In this document: one piece after another, positions 34,289 to 46,261 of the stretch
How the letters are laid out: every line of letters starts with the position of its first letter
How positions within the stretch are numbered: position 1 is the first letter of the stretch
Made by a program: the position numbers and the translations under genes
NCBI GenBank assembly: GCA_964036195.1
Contig: OZ038458.1
Coordinates: forward strand, 9,251,832 to 9,315,831
Source of the DNA: Sphaerolaimus hirsutus
Lineage: Eukaryota; Nematoda; Chromadorea; Monhysterida; Sphaerolaimidae
Reading direction: 5' to 3'
DNA length: 64,000 bases
Notes under the pieces: generated by a model
Database searches by the model: none
The model's input: only the letters and a program-made list of their open reading frames with translations
Told to the model about the DNA's origin: nothing

Positions 34289-34523
34289 CTGGCCCACCCG
34301 GGATCGGGTTGTTACGTGGCGTAAAAAGCACGGGAAGCATACGGATACTGCGCAGTGGATGGGAGAAGCTGAACACCGCGACATTTATTTAATTGTCACC
34401 GCAGTGTGTACCGTGTACTGATCAGACCGCATCTTCTTCCCAGAATGTTACCATATTTGCTTGAATAAAGTGGTGTGAAAACTTCTGTACTAACTTTTCC
34501 CATAGTGCTCTGAGAAGGGAAAT

Positions 34524-34974
34524 TACCGTATTTCCTCGAAATACCCCCCCCCTCGAAATACCCCCCCTCGAAATACCCCCCCTCAAAATGGACACTATGA
34601 ACTTATAAACCCCCCCCTCGAAATACCCCCCCCCCAAATTTAGTGTATAGAGAACGTAAATGACAAAGGCTGCGGTTTGTCATCCTGGCAATGCAGAACA
34701 CACGTTAAAAACGATGACTCTGTTATGTGAGAACAGTGTTTGTACGTCTACACACTTATCAATGTCTTTAGAGTCGTATAAATGGCGATTTTTGTTGCAT
34801 TTTTCGACGTCTGCGTACGTTTCAGACGACATTTTTGTACTGGGATTTCAAAAAATTTCTGGCGAAATAATTAACCCCCCCCTCGAAATACCCCCCCCCC
34901 CTCGTTTAACCCCCCCTCAAAATTATCACTCTGAAACAATAAACCCCCCGGGGGTATTTCGAGGAAATACGGTA
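34524..34974. mobile_element. ACCGTAT-family element, long version
   Basis: TACCGTATTTCCTCGAAATA at the left, TATTTCGAGGAAATACGGTA at the right. The centre (AATGACAAAGGCTGCGGTTT, CACGTTAAAAAC) is shared with the element at 36648-38160, giving a family core longer than in the short copies. Confidence 0.78.
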
Positions 34975-34979
34975 TATAT

Positions 34980-36470
34980 ACTTAAATATATACATACATA
35001 AATAAATGAAACAATTATATTATATATTTATGTACATAGAAATTTTTTGTTTCATTAAGCTGGGATGTGGTAAATTTCAGTGCAATGTGTTCGATGAGTA
35101 GCATAATTGACAAAATATCATACTTTTGGAAACTCTAACTTTAATACGCAAGTACCTAACCACTTTGATAAATACTGAACTGTGAGTCCACTTCTAGAAT
35201 TCAGTAGGTAGTCGTTAAGTCCAAAATTGTAAAAATTACGGGGAAATGTCTTCGCTGGGCAGAAATCAAATCCAACAATCCAAAATAGAAACATAAAAAT
35301 AGAAGTAAAATATGTCCCAACAAAGGAGGATACTGTACTCCAAATCCCTCCATAATCCGACAAAAATCCGCCAGCGATACTGAAATGCCCCATTTTCATC
35401 AAATGTCACCAGTGACTCGAAAATGGCAGCATTCTGATTTTATGCTAGTGGCTTGCTTAAATGAAATGGTAAAAATAGAAGCAGTACAATAATAGAAGAG
35501 CATGTCTAAAAACAGTCTAAGAAACATTAAATAAGAAACATATTAACACCTGAAAGATAATAAATCAAAATTAAAAACTAAAATGGAATGGAATTCGGCA
35601 AGGGTTAAAAATTGAACACATCAAGGGATCAAGGGTTGACCACTAGTGAGCAAGTCATTGGACAGCGATCACTTGCTCGAGAATTGAAACTGAAACATTG
35701 AATACAATTATTTTGGAGTTAACGACGTTTCAAAGTATTAGTTGCCTCAGCTTTATTGCAAAATTTGACTTGGATAACTCAATTATCATATATCCTCGAA
35801 ATACCCCCCTCTCCCTCAAAATGGACACTATGAATTTATTAACATCTCCCCCCCCCCGAAATACCCCCCAAATTGAGTGTAGAGAGGACGTAAATGACAA
35901 AACCTACAGTTTGTGATCTGGGAAATGCACTTTTAGGGGATTTGGACCTGGGAACTCTGGTTCCCTCACATAAATTATATGCTATGCGTTTTTCTATAGG
36001 AAACACTCCACCATGACGTCATCGTTAATAAAATCAAAATTGTTCCAACAAAAAAAAACGAAAAACGTTTCAGGAAAAACATTCCCCGCATGTAAGCGAA
36101 TCCGCCTTTTCCTTCTTAGAATGTTATTATCTTTTTGTGAAAGTGCATACATAAGTGTCCTGCTCGCACGTTATCGACTAAGACATAAATAATTTTGGGC
36201 GCATACTTCGCGGTCCACCGAGTATACCTATTTGATGTTAGTGAGGTGAATTAGAGTATTTACGAAAATATGCACGTTATGTGTTCTTAATAAAAAAACA
36301 ATACTGAGTGCGATAGAAAAGGAACTAGGTACACAAAATTAATTGGTTCAAGAGGTAAGTAAATACATAGTATCTATTGACGGGGTGATCGGTAAATAAA
36401 CTTAATTGATAGAAAATTTAGCTGTTGCAAAGAAATTAATGTGGGCCATCTCAAATTTGCAGAATACCGT
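34980..36470. other. Gene-free stretch
   Basis: AT-rich. At 35790-35880 there is a piece of the long ACCGTAT core (TCCTCGAAATACCCCC, AATTGAGTGTAGAGAG). 35975-36235 is dispersed-repeat copy 3 (CATGACGTCATCG) ending near CGGTCCACCGAGTATACC. No gene seen. Confidence 0.5.
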
Positions 36471-36474
36471 ATTA

Positions 36475-38352
36475 CCTCGAAATACCCCCAGGGGGTTTAT
36501 AATTTCCCCAGAAAAATTTGAGGGGGAATAATTCGAGGGGGGTTATTCGAGGGGGGTCTATTATTTCGCCAGAAATTTTTGGAAATTCCCCATACTCAGA
36601 CGTACAAAAATCAAACAATTACTGAGATGTACATGTGTTTATAGTCATACCGTATTTCCTCGAAATACCCCCCCCCCCAAATTGAGTGTAGAGTACGTAC
36701 ATAACAAAACTGCGGTTTTTGATTCGGGCGATGCAAAACACGTTAAAAACAATGAATTGTTACGTTAGAACATTGTTACACACTTAAATAAGTCAATAGA
36801 CTCTTATACACTAGCATGCAGAAAAGTTGGGACTTTTTCGCCGCATGACTAATGTTGCCATAATTTCAAAATGGCAAATGTACAAAACATTTGGATACTT
36901 CCCAATGATTCCCAATTTCTTCATGTTTCAGAATAGTTAGGACTTTGCTTATTTTGGGCCAAATCGATCCCATATCATAATTTATGGTGTGTATCCAATT
37001 CCGACATTCCTTTTTAACGAAATTTTTCAATATAGGGACTGCCTGCCTGCATCACCACACTGTGAGCATGGCAAGGAATGTTTCAGAATGAACAGCAGAT
37101 TGTTATGAATATGTGACACTGTGGCATGCTTTTGTTTCAGCTGCAGTTTTGAATCCATTACCAGCCGCTAGAAATGGAGGTAGGCACACTAGTCAGTGGG
37201 GCTATTTGGTGTGCAAATTGCAGATTTTGGCTTTGCTCTATTGGCAATAAAACTTGGCTCAACTGTGAATATGTAATGTGCAATTATTTTGTATGGAAAG
37301 AAGATAGAAGTTTGCAGTGCTATAACTTTTGATTGGTAAGAGATATTAACAAAAATTTATTAAAATAGAATCCTCTCTGTCTAAAGTATATGATGGCAGG
37401 TTCAAAAACAAAATTTGTTTGTTGGAAACCCCAGTAAAATAAAATAAGGAATTTTGATGCCACCAATAAGTTTGAAGCTCCATAACTTTTGATTGGAATG
37501 AGATATTGAGCTCATTTTTGTTTTAAATGAATCCTCATTGTTTAAAGTATACTATAGCATGTTCAGAAAAAAATTCATGTTGGAAAACCGGGTCAAATTG
37601 ACATAAGCAATTTAGACATCACAAATCCAACATAAAAAATGCAATCTACGGGTTGTCATGATCATTTTAAATGTTGAATGGCCAAAATCGGCCCAGAAAT
37701 GGCCAATTTTTTGAACATCAGACACCTGGCCAGATTTGCCATGTAAAATGCATGTGCTTCTTTAAGGCCCCCTTATCTCAGGACTGGGGGATTATTTGGA
37801 GGAAATTTTTTTTCAGGCTGTAGCCCCATCCCCAAACCCAAACATACTCAAACAGCATCAAAATTGGGCAAGGTGCAAAAGAAGGGGAAGCAACCAAATT
37901 GTGGTGGACAAAAAGCCTCATGTTTCCTAGGGGTGAAAAGTCCCAACTATTCTGCATGGTAGTGTATTTATATAGCGGTTATTATTGCATTTTTCTACTT
38001 CTGCGTACGTTACAAACGCCAATTTAGTACTGGAATTTCAAAAAATTTCAGGCCAGGCGAAATAGTAAGCCCCCCCTCGAAATACCCCCTCGTTTAACCC
38101 CCCTCAAAATTCTCACTCTGAAACAATCACCCCCGGGGGGTATTTCGAGGAAATATGGTAAATTTTTATGACTGTATATACACATAAACCCTTCCCTCAC
38201 GTCACTCAATCATCGGTTTTTACGTGTGTTCTGCATTGTACAGATCACAAACTGCGGTATTTGTCATGTACGTTCTCTTTACATTCAATTTTAGGGGGGG
38301 GGGTATTTCGAGGGGGGTTAATTCAAGGGGGGTAATTCGAGGTAATACGGTA
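36475..38352. mobile_element. Three-layer nest of TIR elements
   Basis: Outer ACCGTAT-family element 36475-38352; inside it a second family member 36648-38160; inside that a different 1.16-kb element at 36809-37966 with ends CACTAGCATGCAGAAAAGTT and AACTATTCTGCATGGTAGTG next to TA. The innermost core (CATAACTTTTGATTGG, GATCATTTTAAATGTT) resembles the foldback element at 57182. Confidence 0.72.
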
Positions 38353-39371
38353 TTCAACCCCACATACAAAAGTTATCGTTAGCAGGGTTGATATTTATCC
38401 CGCACTCAATTTTGCAACATTATTGGGCTTTTTTGCAAGCAGAACTTAAGGTGACTTTTTCAAATATCAGTTAAAGAAGAGAAATGCAAATTGAAAGTTC
38501 ATAAAATAACAAGGATTCTATGCAAGTGATGCGAAAAGTTCAGTATTTCAACAACCACCACACCCTATACACAACGGAGAGATACAGGCTGACGCAAATT
38601 CAAATAACACACAAAACACCCCCAAAATTTTGACCCCAAAAATCAAATCTATACCTCAATCTACAAATTTAGAGTTGGAATCCGTATGTATTCAGATAAA
38701 TAAAAATCCACCAGAAAAACCCCCCCATCCCAAACGGACCCATTAGCGCGTGGGCCACAGCAGCCAGTAGCCCAGCGACAAGTTGCAGTCGCAGATGTCC
38801 TTCCATGGCTCGCCGCCCCGCTGCCGCGCCCAACTGATTTATAGTCGATACGCTATCACATGATTATTTTAGCGTCCAATTATCCGCTGCACCGTTCGTC
38901 GCAGTGACGGCGTCACGGTGAATTTTTGCCGCTTCACCATTGTGCACGGCAAATCTGTCAGATTCGGACGTTTTTTAAGACGGTAGTTTGACGCAAGTTC
39001 ACGTGAATATGGATGGATTGTGTAGCAAAATCGAAGTGGCGAGACAAATTTTAAACGTGACTGCGTCACGATCGCAAAAAAAGTAACAGGAAAGAGCTGT
39101 GAAGGAACTGTGAAGGAAGAATAGAGTATAAAAAGGGCTTCAAAATCCTTGAAAAAAACCATGGAGCTAAGCAAACAAGCAAACATGCGCCGCGCTCCAA
39201 ATCAGCGGAGTGCTTCCAAACCCCTCCAACGGAGTCCGGATAAATGATTGAAAATGTGCGCAAAATCCCGCCGCGGCGGTCATTCAAACGAGAAGTATGC
39301 ATGCGAGCGGTTCGTCGGAGCGCACCCGAAGCGGCCGCGCGGCGCTAATCCGGGCCTAGTGCTCTGCTCAG
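38353..39371. other. Stretch around the candidate first exon
   Basis: Apart from the signal-peptide exon at 38740-38806, this holds AT-rich DNA and CpG-rich patches at 38810-38830 and 39180-39350. A promoter is possible, but no motif settles it. Confidence 0.3.
38740..38806 (-). CDS. Candidate signal-peptide first exon (possibly of the CUB gene)
   Basis: ATG (38806-38804) opens MEGHLRLQLVAGLLAAVAHA, a classic signal peptide, then LM and a phase-1 stop at a G|GTCCGT donor. The first CUB1 exon (20333) needs exactly a phase-1 partner: G+AC makes GAC, just before CDRMF. GC-rich sequence around it would suit a promoter. Against the link: 18 kb of intron, a same-strand two-exon gene in between (27.4-28.8 kb), and a non-consensus donor. 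Confidence 0.4.
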
Positions 39372-39927
39372 CAGAGTTGTTAAAAGTACTGAATTTTTTG
39401 TTAAAGAAAACGTAAACGTAAAGTTTTTTTTCTTTTACTCACCCCTGAGTACAGAAAACGTATAGTATTTTGAAATACTTTTACACTGCGTAAAACGCGA
39501 GTAAAATACTTTTTTCAGAGATAGCGTAAAAACGAGACTTTTTTCTGGGTTTCTGGGGAAAAACGTGTTCTGGGGAAAACTTAAAACGAGTATTTTTTTC
39601 TAACAGTAAACGTAAAAAGTTCTTACAAAAAGACTTTCTCACAAAAAAAGTCTTTATTTTTCCAATTTTTACTCTGGTATTCATAAAGATATGTTTTTCA
39701 CTCCTGCAAAGTATTTCTTAGGAAAATGTCTTATGTTTGTCACTTTCTGTTTGGCAAAATGACATTTTCTGTCCCCTCAAAATACGTTTTCTGTACTCGC
39801 GTACTTTCAAAAAGTACGCGAGTAAGTGAGCGCCGGTATTTTTTTCGCGAGGAAACGTAAACGTATTTACGCAGTACTCGAGTATACGTATTTATCGAGT
39901 AAACGTAAATACGTTTTAACAACTATG
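39372..39927. mobile_element. hAT-like element, 8-bp TSD CTGCTCAG
   Basis: CAGAGTTGTTAAAAGTAC at the left, ACGTTTTAACAACTATG at the right; exact CTGCTCAG at 39364-39371 and 39928-39935. Inside are AAACGTAAACGTAAAG and CGAGTATACGTATTTATCGA runs, shared with the copies at 20380, about 25805 and 62437. Confidence 0.85.
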
Positions 39928-40671
39928 CTGCTCAGGGCGCGGTGCACCGCGCGCACTGTCAATGTTTCTAATTGGAATGGAATGCGCGGCGGTCTGGACG
40001 CGCGCGGGGCGGCTTTGTCCACGCGGCGCAGCTGCCGCCGCCCCGTGGTCCTCCTGTCGCCGCCGTAGTAAATAGTTGAGGCACATCACGGGCCCGCGCG
40101 TGAACACCGTTGAACAAACATTGCCCCGGGCGTGTGCACTGTGCTAGCTGCACAATGATGATGCATGAATGGATTAAAGTGGTGGAGCGGGCAGACATTT
40201 TGTGACTATGTAGCTAATTCGCTGGCAATTTTACTCGGACCCTGCAATTTTACTCGAACCCTGCAATTTCACAGTTTGAATCCGATCAATTTCAACAACT
40301 AAGTTGTGAGTTGATTCAACTTGAGTTTGCCAGCTTGTCCAGCAATTCAACACATTCATTCGCTTTACTTAACAGGAAATATGTGTAGGACATTCAACAT
40401 TATCTTAGTTTTGTTCTTACAGTCAGTATAAGTACATACTTACTATAATTCAGTACCTAAGTATGTCAAAGTAGTGCTTCAACCACTGATCACACTTTTT
40501 CCAGTCACTTAAATCGAAGTTTTTGAGTGCATCGAGTGGACATAAAAGTCAGGTTATGGGGTCTCATGTAAAACTGCAGCTCATACGCCAGGTTAGGGCC
40601 GGGGAGTTATGATTCGTCAGAGTTTTTGAGGGTAGTTATTCAAAAGAGGGCTTATTTTTCCCACCAGAATT

Positions 40672-41387
40672 ACACTCCGAGAGAAATGTCTTTATGTTCC
40701 TGATCAGGAACAAAAATTTTTGACGCCCTCCCATTTAATGTGTGAGCACTGTCAACGCATACATAGTAAAAATTCTTGTAGGTGAAGGTGCCTTTGTGTC
40801 ACATGTCAATTCTCAGATTTCCGAGTGCATTGCTCCTCGTATAATGGCCATCTGAAATCAAATTTCTGGTAGAAAAAAGTCTTTATGTTTTTGAAAATAA
40901 TGTTAAAACGGTGAAAAAAACACGTTAGAACAAAAAATAAATAAATAGATAAACATATAAAACCTGCACTGCTCAAATATCACACAAATTTGTAATCAAA
41001 ATATAATAGTGAGTGGGCCCCGCAACTAAAACGAATCAGCTCTGTCAGTCTGTTGGGGACTGAATCATATTTACAAATATCAACCGGGTATGGTGCATAT
41101 TTTTTTATTGGAGAACAATTTGAAAATGTTGGCACCATGCCAGCTCATGAGTCATGACTGCACTGATTTTTCGAAACGTAAAAAAAATTAAAAAACCGCG
41201 TGGCAGGTGCTCCGGTTTTGTTTAGTGTATCCAGTATATACGTCGGGGGCCTTATTACTACTATGGGGGGTCAACATCATGCCTACCCCTATGTATGAGT
41301 TTTACCCCCCAGCAACCCATACTTAATGGATAGTTCACCATTGAACCAAAAAAAATCAAAAACATAAAGACATTTTTCCCGGAGTGT
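40672..41387. mobile_element. TIR element (CACTCCGAGAGAAATGTC)
   Basis: ACACTCCGAGAGAAATGTCT and TTATGTT at the left, AACATAAAGACATTTTTCCC then GGAGTGTG at the right: imperfect inverted repeats of about 27 bp. No transposase ORF. 39940-40600 before it holds a CpG-rich patch (39935-40110) and AT-rich DNA with no clear gene. Confidence 0.65.
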
Positions 41388-41474
41388 GCATTATTTTTCA
41401 CTGATGTCATCGCCGTAGGCTAATATTTCTTTGTATTTTTCGTTTCACACACTGAACTGCATTTGCAGCGCGAC

Positions 41475-41815
41475 CAGGGCCGTATCCAGGGGGGTGGGGG
41501 CCTGCAGCCCCCACCCTTACCGGGGTGAGATCTGAAAAACACCGGAAGATGCAAGTTTCGGTACGATTTTGAAGGTTGTAATGTAAATTTTTTTGCGCGC
41601 AAGCGCGCATTTGCTACCAGGCATTAGGAATATCACTATATTGCTCCCTGTAGCCGAAAATCCTTCAAAATTTACTAAACTGTGCGTTTTTGATGTATTT
41701 GTAAATATGTATATTTCAATACGTATACGGCATTTTCTGGCGCTGGCGCCAACGCCAATGGCGCCATGGCGTGACGCCTAAAAATAGCGCCAGCACCATT
41801 GCGGATACGTCCCTG
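41475..41815. mobile_element. Short TIR element (CAGGGCCGTATCC)
   Basis: CAGGGCCGTATCCAGG at the left, GCGGATACGTCCCTG at the right. GGCGCCATGGCG arms near the right end echo the 33451 family. Target duplicates are not recognisable. An ACCGTAT-like fragment rich in AAGGGAGGGAGTTATTC follows at 41890-42092. Confidence 0.5.
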
Positions 41816-42099
41816 GCACGGGCGTAGCTTTATTTGGTCTGTCTGACTTCATTGACTGTTTTATAAACTTGACCCAACATCTTTTGTGCCTATCACAGAA
41901 GGGGGAGTTATTCAAAGGTGGGAGTTATTTGAGGGGGAGTAATTTTTTCCTCACACGGCCAACAGGGAGGAGTCATTCAAGGGAGGGAGTTTTTCTAGTG
42001 AGGGCTTGTTTCAAAGGAGGGAGTTATTCAAGGGAGGGTGTTTTCAAGGGAGGGAGTTATTCAAGGAAGGGGGTCTTATTCGAGGATATACGGTAGTAA

Positions 42100-43181
42100 A
42101 TACAATGTGTACGTAAATAATCCAGTTCTACACGTAGAAAACCTCACGCGACGACAACAACAGCCTAATGAAGAGAACAAAAAGAATTGCGAAGCAAAAA
42201 GAAAATATTGAATGGGACAGACGCTGCTTCCACGCAACGATGGAATCAAGCTTCCGCGCAGCGCACGTCCAATGGCACGCAAACATAACTCAGTAAATAC
42301 GTTCTGCAGAAGAAGTTCAGACTTTTGCAGTATTTACGCCGCGCAACGACAAAAACGGGACCCTATTCGACATTACGCACATAAAAAGCACTCACAAAAA
42401 CAGAAACCCACCTCAGATGTTTTGAAGTTGGCAAAAATCAACGCAAGCGCGGCAAAAAGCAGCCTGTCTACAGTCAGGGGAGAGGCACGGCGCGCTCACA
42501 CCACTATCATACTCACAAACCACAGAGAGCAGACAAAATATCCCGCATATGGAACACGCGATGCGGCACACTGCGCGTGTATGCCGGTACAGATGTAGAG
42601 GCAGCAGAGATGGGCGGATAGAGCGCGGCGGCTGGTTTGTATCCGCCGCGGCTGATACTCTCGCACCAGCGCGGCGCGTCACGGTTGAGCCGGCGGCGGC
42701 CGGCGGCAACAACGGGGGCGCTAGCCGCGGCAGCAAATCGAATCGACGCCCGCGTTACGTCGTTTGCCGCGCCGCCGGCCTGACCTTCTCCGGACTTTGC
42801 CGTCGTGCGCGCATAAGCAGGTCGGCGCGGCGGCGGCTCGACGCAAAGCACATTTGCATCGCTCTCCGATCGCCTCGAGCGACGCTTTTATACACTACAA
42901 ACAATCCACTAGCGAAGAACCAGCGCTGCAATTGCAAAGTCGATCCCGGCTAATCAGTTACCAAACGTCAAGCGCGGGGCGGCACTGAGTCACGCAAATA
43001 CGCAGTCGCAGTAGGTTCGACTCGAAATTCGAGTCGCGGCAGGCATACAAAGTAGGGCGCGGCGGCGCCGAGCGCCAGCAGAAGACGCATCGCGGCGTAG
43101 AAATGGCTGTATCATCCATCGTTCGCGACAGCTGCGGCAGCGGCGCGGCGCAGTTTGCCAAGCCACTGGATTTCATATATG
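42100..43181. other. GC-rich, CpG-rich region, possible promoter
   Basis: 42400-43180 is the most GC-rich non-exonic stretch here. An octamer-like ATTTGCAT at 42850 and TTTTATAC near 42887 resemble promoter elements on the + strand. Overlapping ORFs on both strands (up to 134 codons) look like GC-rich shadows. I do not call a gene. Confidence 0.35.
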
Positions 43182-45482
43182 GGCCGCGGCGCGGCAGCTT
43201 TGGGTCTTCCTACGAGCCGTTGCGAATTTCACGGCTGTCACGTTGTTTAGTCCGTTTCTGGGGACTGGGGAAAATCAATGGGGAAATTAATGAGTCGAGT
43301 GAGATTGGTATAGTGATTGCCGGCGTCGAAATATATCCAATGAAAACAGTCTGAAAAACTGCGGAAAGCCCAAATACTCATGGGGAATAAGTCCGGTCAA
43401 TTCCGGAGTTAGAGAGACGATGCCATAAGTCAACTAATGCATTGTCACACGCATAAAGCTCTATCGATTTTCAAATGTAACGTTGTTTTTTGTGTGCAGT
43501 TACAAGAGGTTACATGAGTACGTTACCTGAATGAAGCTCAGTAGAGGAAAAAATTGCATTTATCTTTTTTCCATGTTGTTCACTTTTTTACACAAGGCTT
43601 AGCTGGGACGGGATTCAGAAAACCTAACGAGCTTTTTTCAGCCAGACTGATTTATCGTATGCAATATAATCTAAGCTGCCAATCAGAACCACAGTGAATT
43701 AGCAGAGTTGGGCTTGTGCCTGCAAAAGTGGCTACGCAAGAATGGACCCCATCTGGCCATGTTTTTTATGATGTGACAACAGGCATGGCAACCTATACCG
43801 TTACTAATTGGCGGGCAGTAATACATCATGATTACGTAAATATGTACATCATTCCTACGTATGTACATCATTCCTAGTGGAGGTATTTTGAGGTGGGATA
43901 TATTTAGAAGGGGTGAATTTGGGGAGTACGGGTGTGTTGTATCGCACTGAAAATGCAGATCATTCAAACGAGGTGAGCACCATGAGGTTCCATGACTGAA
44001 TCAAAACAGAGTTGAGCTCATTGAGTTATGCTACGTCCACGTCACATTCAACTAACGCAACGTTCCCCGTTGTCGGCGATTTTTACCACAAACACAATTA
44101 AAGACAGAAAAGAAGTTCAAAAATTGAATGTCTGGCTAAACCATGAATTTCCTCACGCGATAACAAATCCTCCCTCAATCAATCACCAATTTAGCAGTAG
44201 AAAGGCATCGCCGCACAAACTCCAGTACAAGCTAGGGATGGCCAATGTTTTTTAAGTGTTTTATTTCTAAAAAATGTGTTGAAAAAATGTATCAAAACCG
44301 TTTTTTTGTTTATAAACATCACCCTTTTTTACTTATGACTAGGTATTTACATTTTTTTGAACTTTTGGTGGTTGTTTTCATTGGTTTTGAGGCATTTTTA
44401 GTGTGAAAGTAGGGATGGAAAAGCGCTTTTTTCAACGGCCCGCTTTTTTAAATAAAAAGTGCTTTTTAAAAATATGCAATTTTATCGCCCTTTTCTCAAA
44501 AAATGTCAAGACATATCCTAGAAAGCTCCCAAAATTGGTACTGAGTCAATATATCCACATATATTATACAAGTGGCAGTACTTGTGTTGATATATAGCCA
44601 TAGAATGCCTGTTTAGCCATGAGATAGCATTATAAGTGGTGATTTCTGCTAAAAAAATCCTGGTGGTGATTTCTTTTTATTGAATGTTCATCACTTCAAG
44701 TGAAGTTGGGGATGGTATACTGCTTAAATAAGCTTATAAAAGAAGGAAAATACATTTAGTTATATGTTTCCCACTGTGGATTGTAGAAGTATGTGGAAGC
44801 ACATTGGCTGGATATTATATAATACACTATTATATCACAGCTTATTATTATATGATAGCATGCAGGAATAGAAATTACACTAAAATGACACAAAATCAAT
44901 GAAAACAACCACCAGTGGTAATGTGCATGTGAAATTGCCTTCTATTGTAACCTATTTTAAACACTTTTCCATGCCGGAAGGTGATAAACACAATAAGTCA
45001 ATGTAAAACAGATATTTTTGACAGAAATCACCACTTATCAGGGGTTTAGTAGTGGGTTGTGTTGGGGGTTTACCCCCCCCCCCCCCAAATCTGCCAGCTA
45101 TCTATCTATTCCAGAGGCTGCTCAGCTATCTATCTATCTATCCTGGAGGCAAATTTTTTGGCTATGTATCCCCAAAATCAACTACCTATCTACCTATCTG
45201 GAGCAATTTTTGAGAAATTTTGCCAAATTTTTGCTCAAAATTGGTCATTTTTGTACCTATTTATAGTTTTCACCTTCAAAATTGCTATTTCATGTGTTTC
45301 ATTGCCTATTTTCAGCTATTTGTGTATTATGTAGGCTTATATTCATATTTTTCACCAACTTTTAGTGATTTTTCCTCTTTTTTTTCTCATTCTATATTGA
45401 GCCCCCGCAACCCCCCCCCCAAAAAAAAATAAATATTTTTTTATCAATCTATCCCTCCAAAGCAGCGATTTACTATCGATAT

Positions 45483-45677
45483 AGTTAGCAGTGACTTCCA
45501 GTGATAAAAGTGATCCTAGGCATAAAGCATTGAATTAACAAAAAGTTCATCTAGTGATACGTGTGTGATCCTCTTTCCCATTTCGTTGTTTAAATAGTTG
45601 ACAGCTGAGCCCCACAAGGCATCAGCCAGCACCCGAGCAGCCAATGAACCAGCAACCACCAACCAGCTCTACCAACT
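45483..45677 (+). repeat. 5' LTR
   Basis: 195 bp, AGTTAGCAGTGACTTCC ... CTCTACCAACT, identical by eye to 56329-56523. Confidence 0.9.
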
Positions 45678-45812
45678 GGTGCCGCGACCACATGAGCAGT
45701 TCGGTGGACCACCTCAGCAGTACCAGCAGGCATTGACAGCCTGTTGACACTCTGTTTGATTGTAAACAGGTGACCAGGTGGTGAGTTTAGAGAAAGATAC
45801 CTCCACATGGGG

Positions 45813-46142
45813 AGATGCCACTGCTCTTAGTGATGCCACTGCTCTTAGTGATGCCACTGCTCTTAGTGATGCCACTGCTCTTAGTGATGCCACTGCTCTT
45901 AGTGATGCCACTGCTCTTAGTGATGCCACCTTATCTGGTGATGTACACACATTAGTGTGTTTACAATTCAATTCAATTTCAACTTTGTTTTCAAATCAAA
46001 ATTTTCAACAAAAAAAATCAAAAATCATTTTCAAAATTTTCAAAGAAAAGAAATACCACTGCCTCAAAATGATGCCACTGCCTCAGAGTGATGCCACTGC
46101 TCTTAGTGATGCCACTGCTCTTAGTGATGCCACCTTGTCAGG
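45813..46142 (+). repeat. 18-bp repeats in the LTR element leader
   Basis: Seven or so units of GATGCCACTGCTCTTAGT at 45813-45935 and three more at 46062-46130, both followed by a CACCTT(A/G)TC(T/A)GGTGATGT segment. They lie between the 5' LTR and the gag reading frame. Confidence 0.88.
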
Positions 46143-46261
46143 TGATGTAAACACATTGTGTTTCTGCAATTAATAAAAAATCACTGTTGAGTGATTGCCC
46201 ATATAGTGAGGCATATTACAGCATAGTCTGACAAGCTCTGAGTGAGCTGGCATCTATTGAG

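Noticed and set aside
42549-42953. 134-codon ORF in the GC-rich region
   Set aside because: Overlapping ORFs occur in several frames on both strands; composition is Arg/Ala-rich as expected of GC-rich shadow frames.
43103-43354. 83-codon ORF starting MAVSSIVRDSCGSG
   Set aside because: Its 3' half is part of the duplicated segment, and in copy 2 (58570) the corresponding frame is not kept; no splice or domain support.
45813-45935. CRISPR-like array of 18-bp repeats
   Set aside because: Units are contiguous with no spacers and lie in the leader of an LTR element in a eukaryotic genome.
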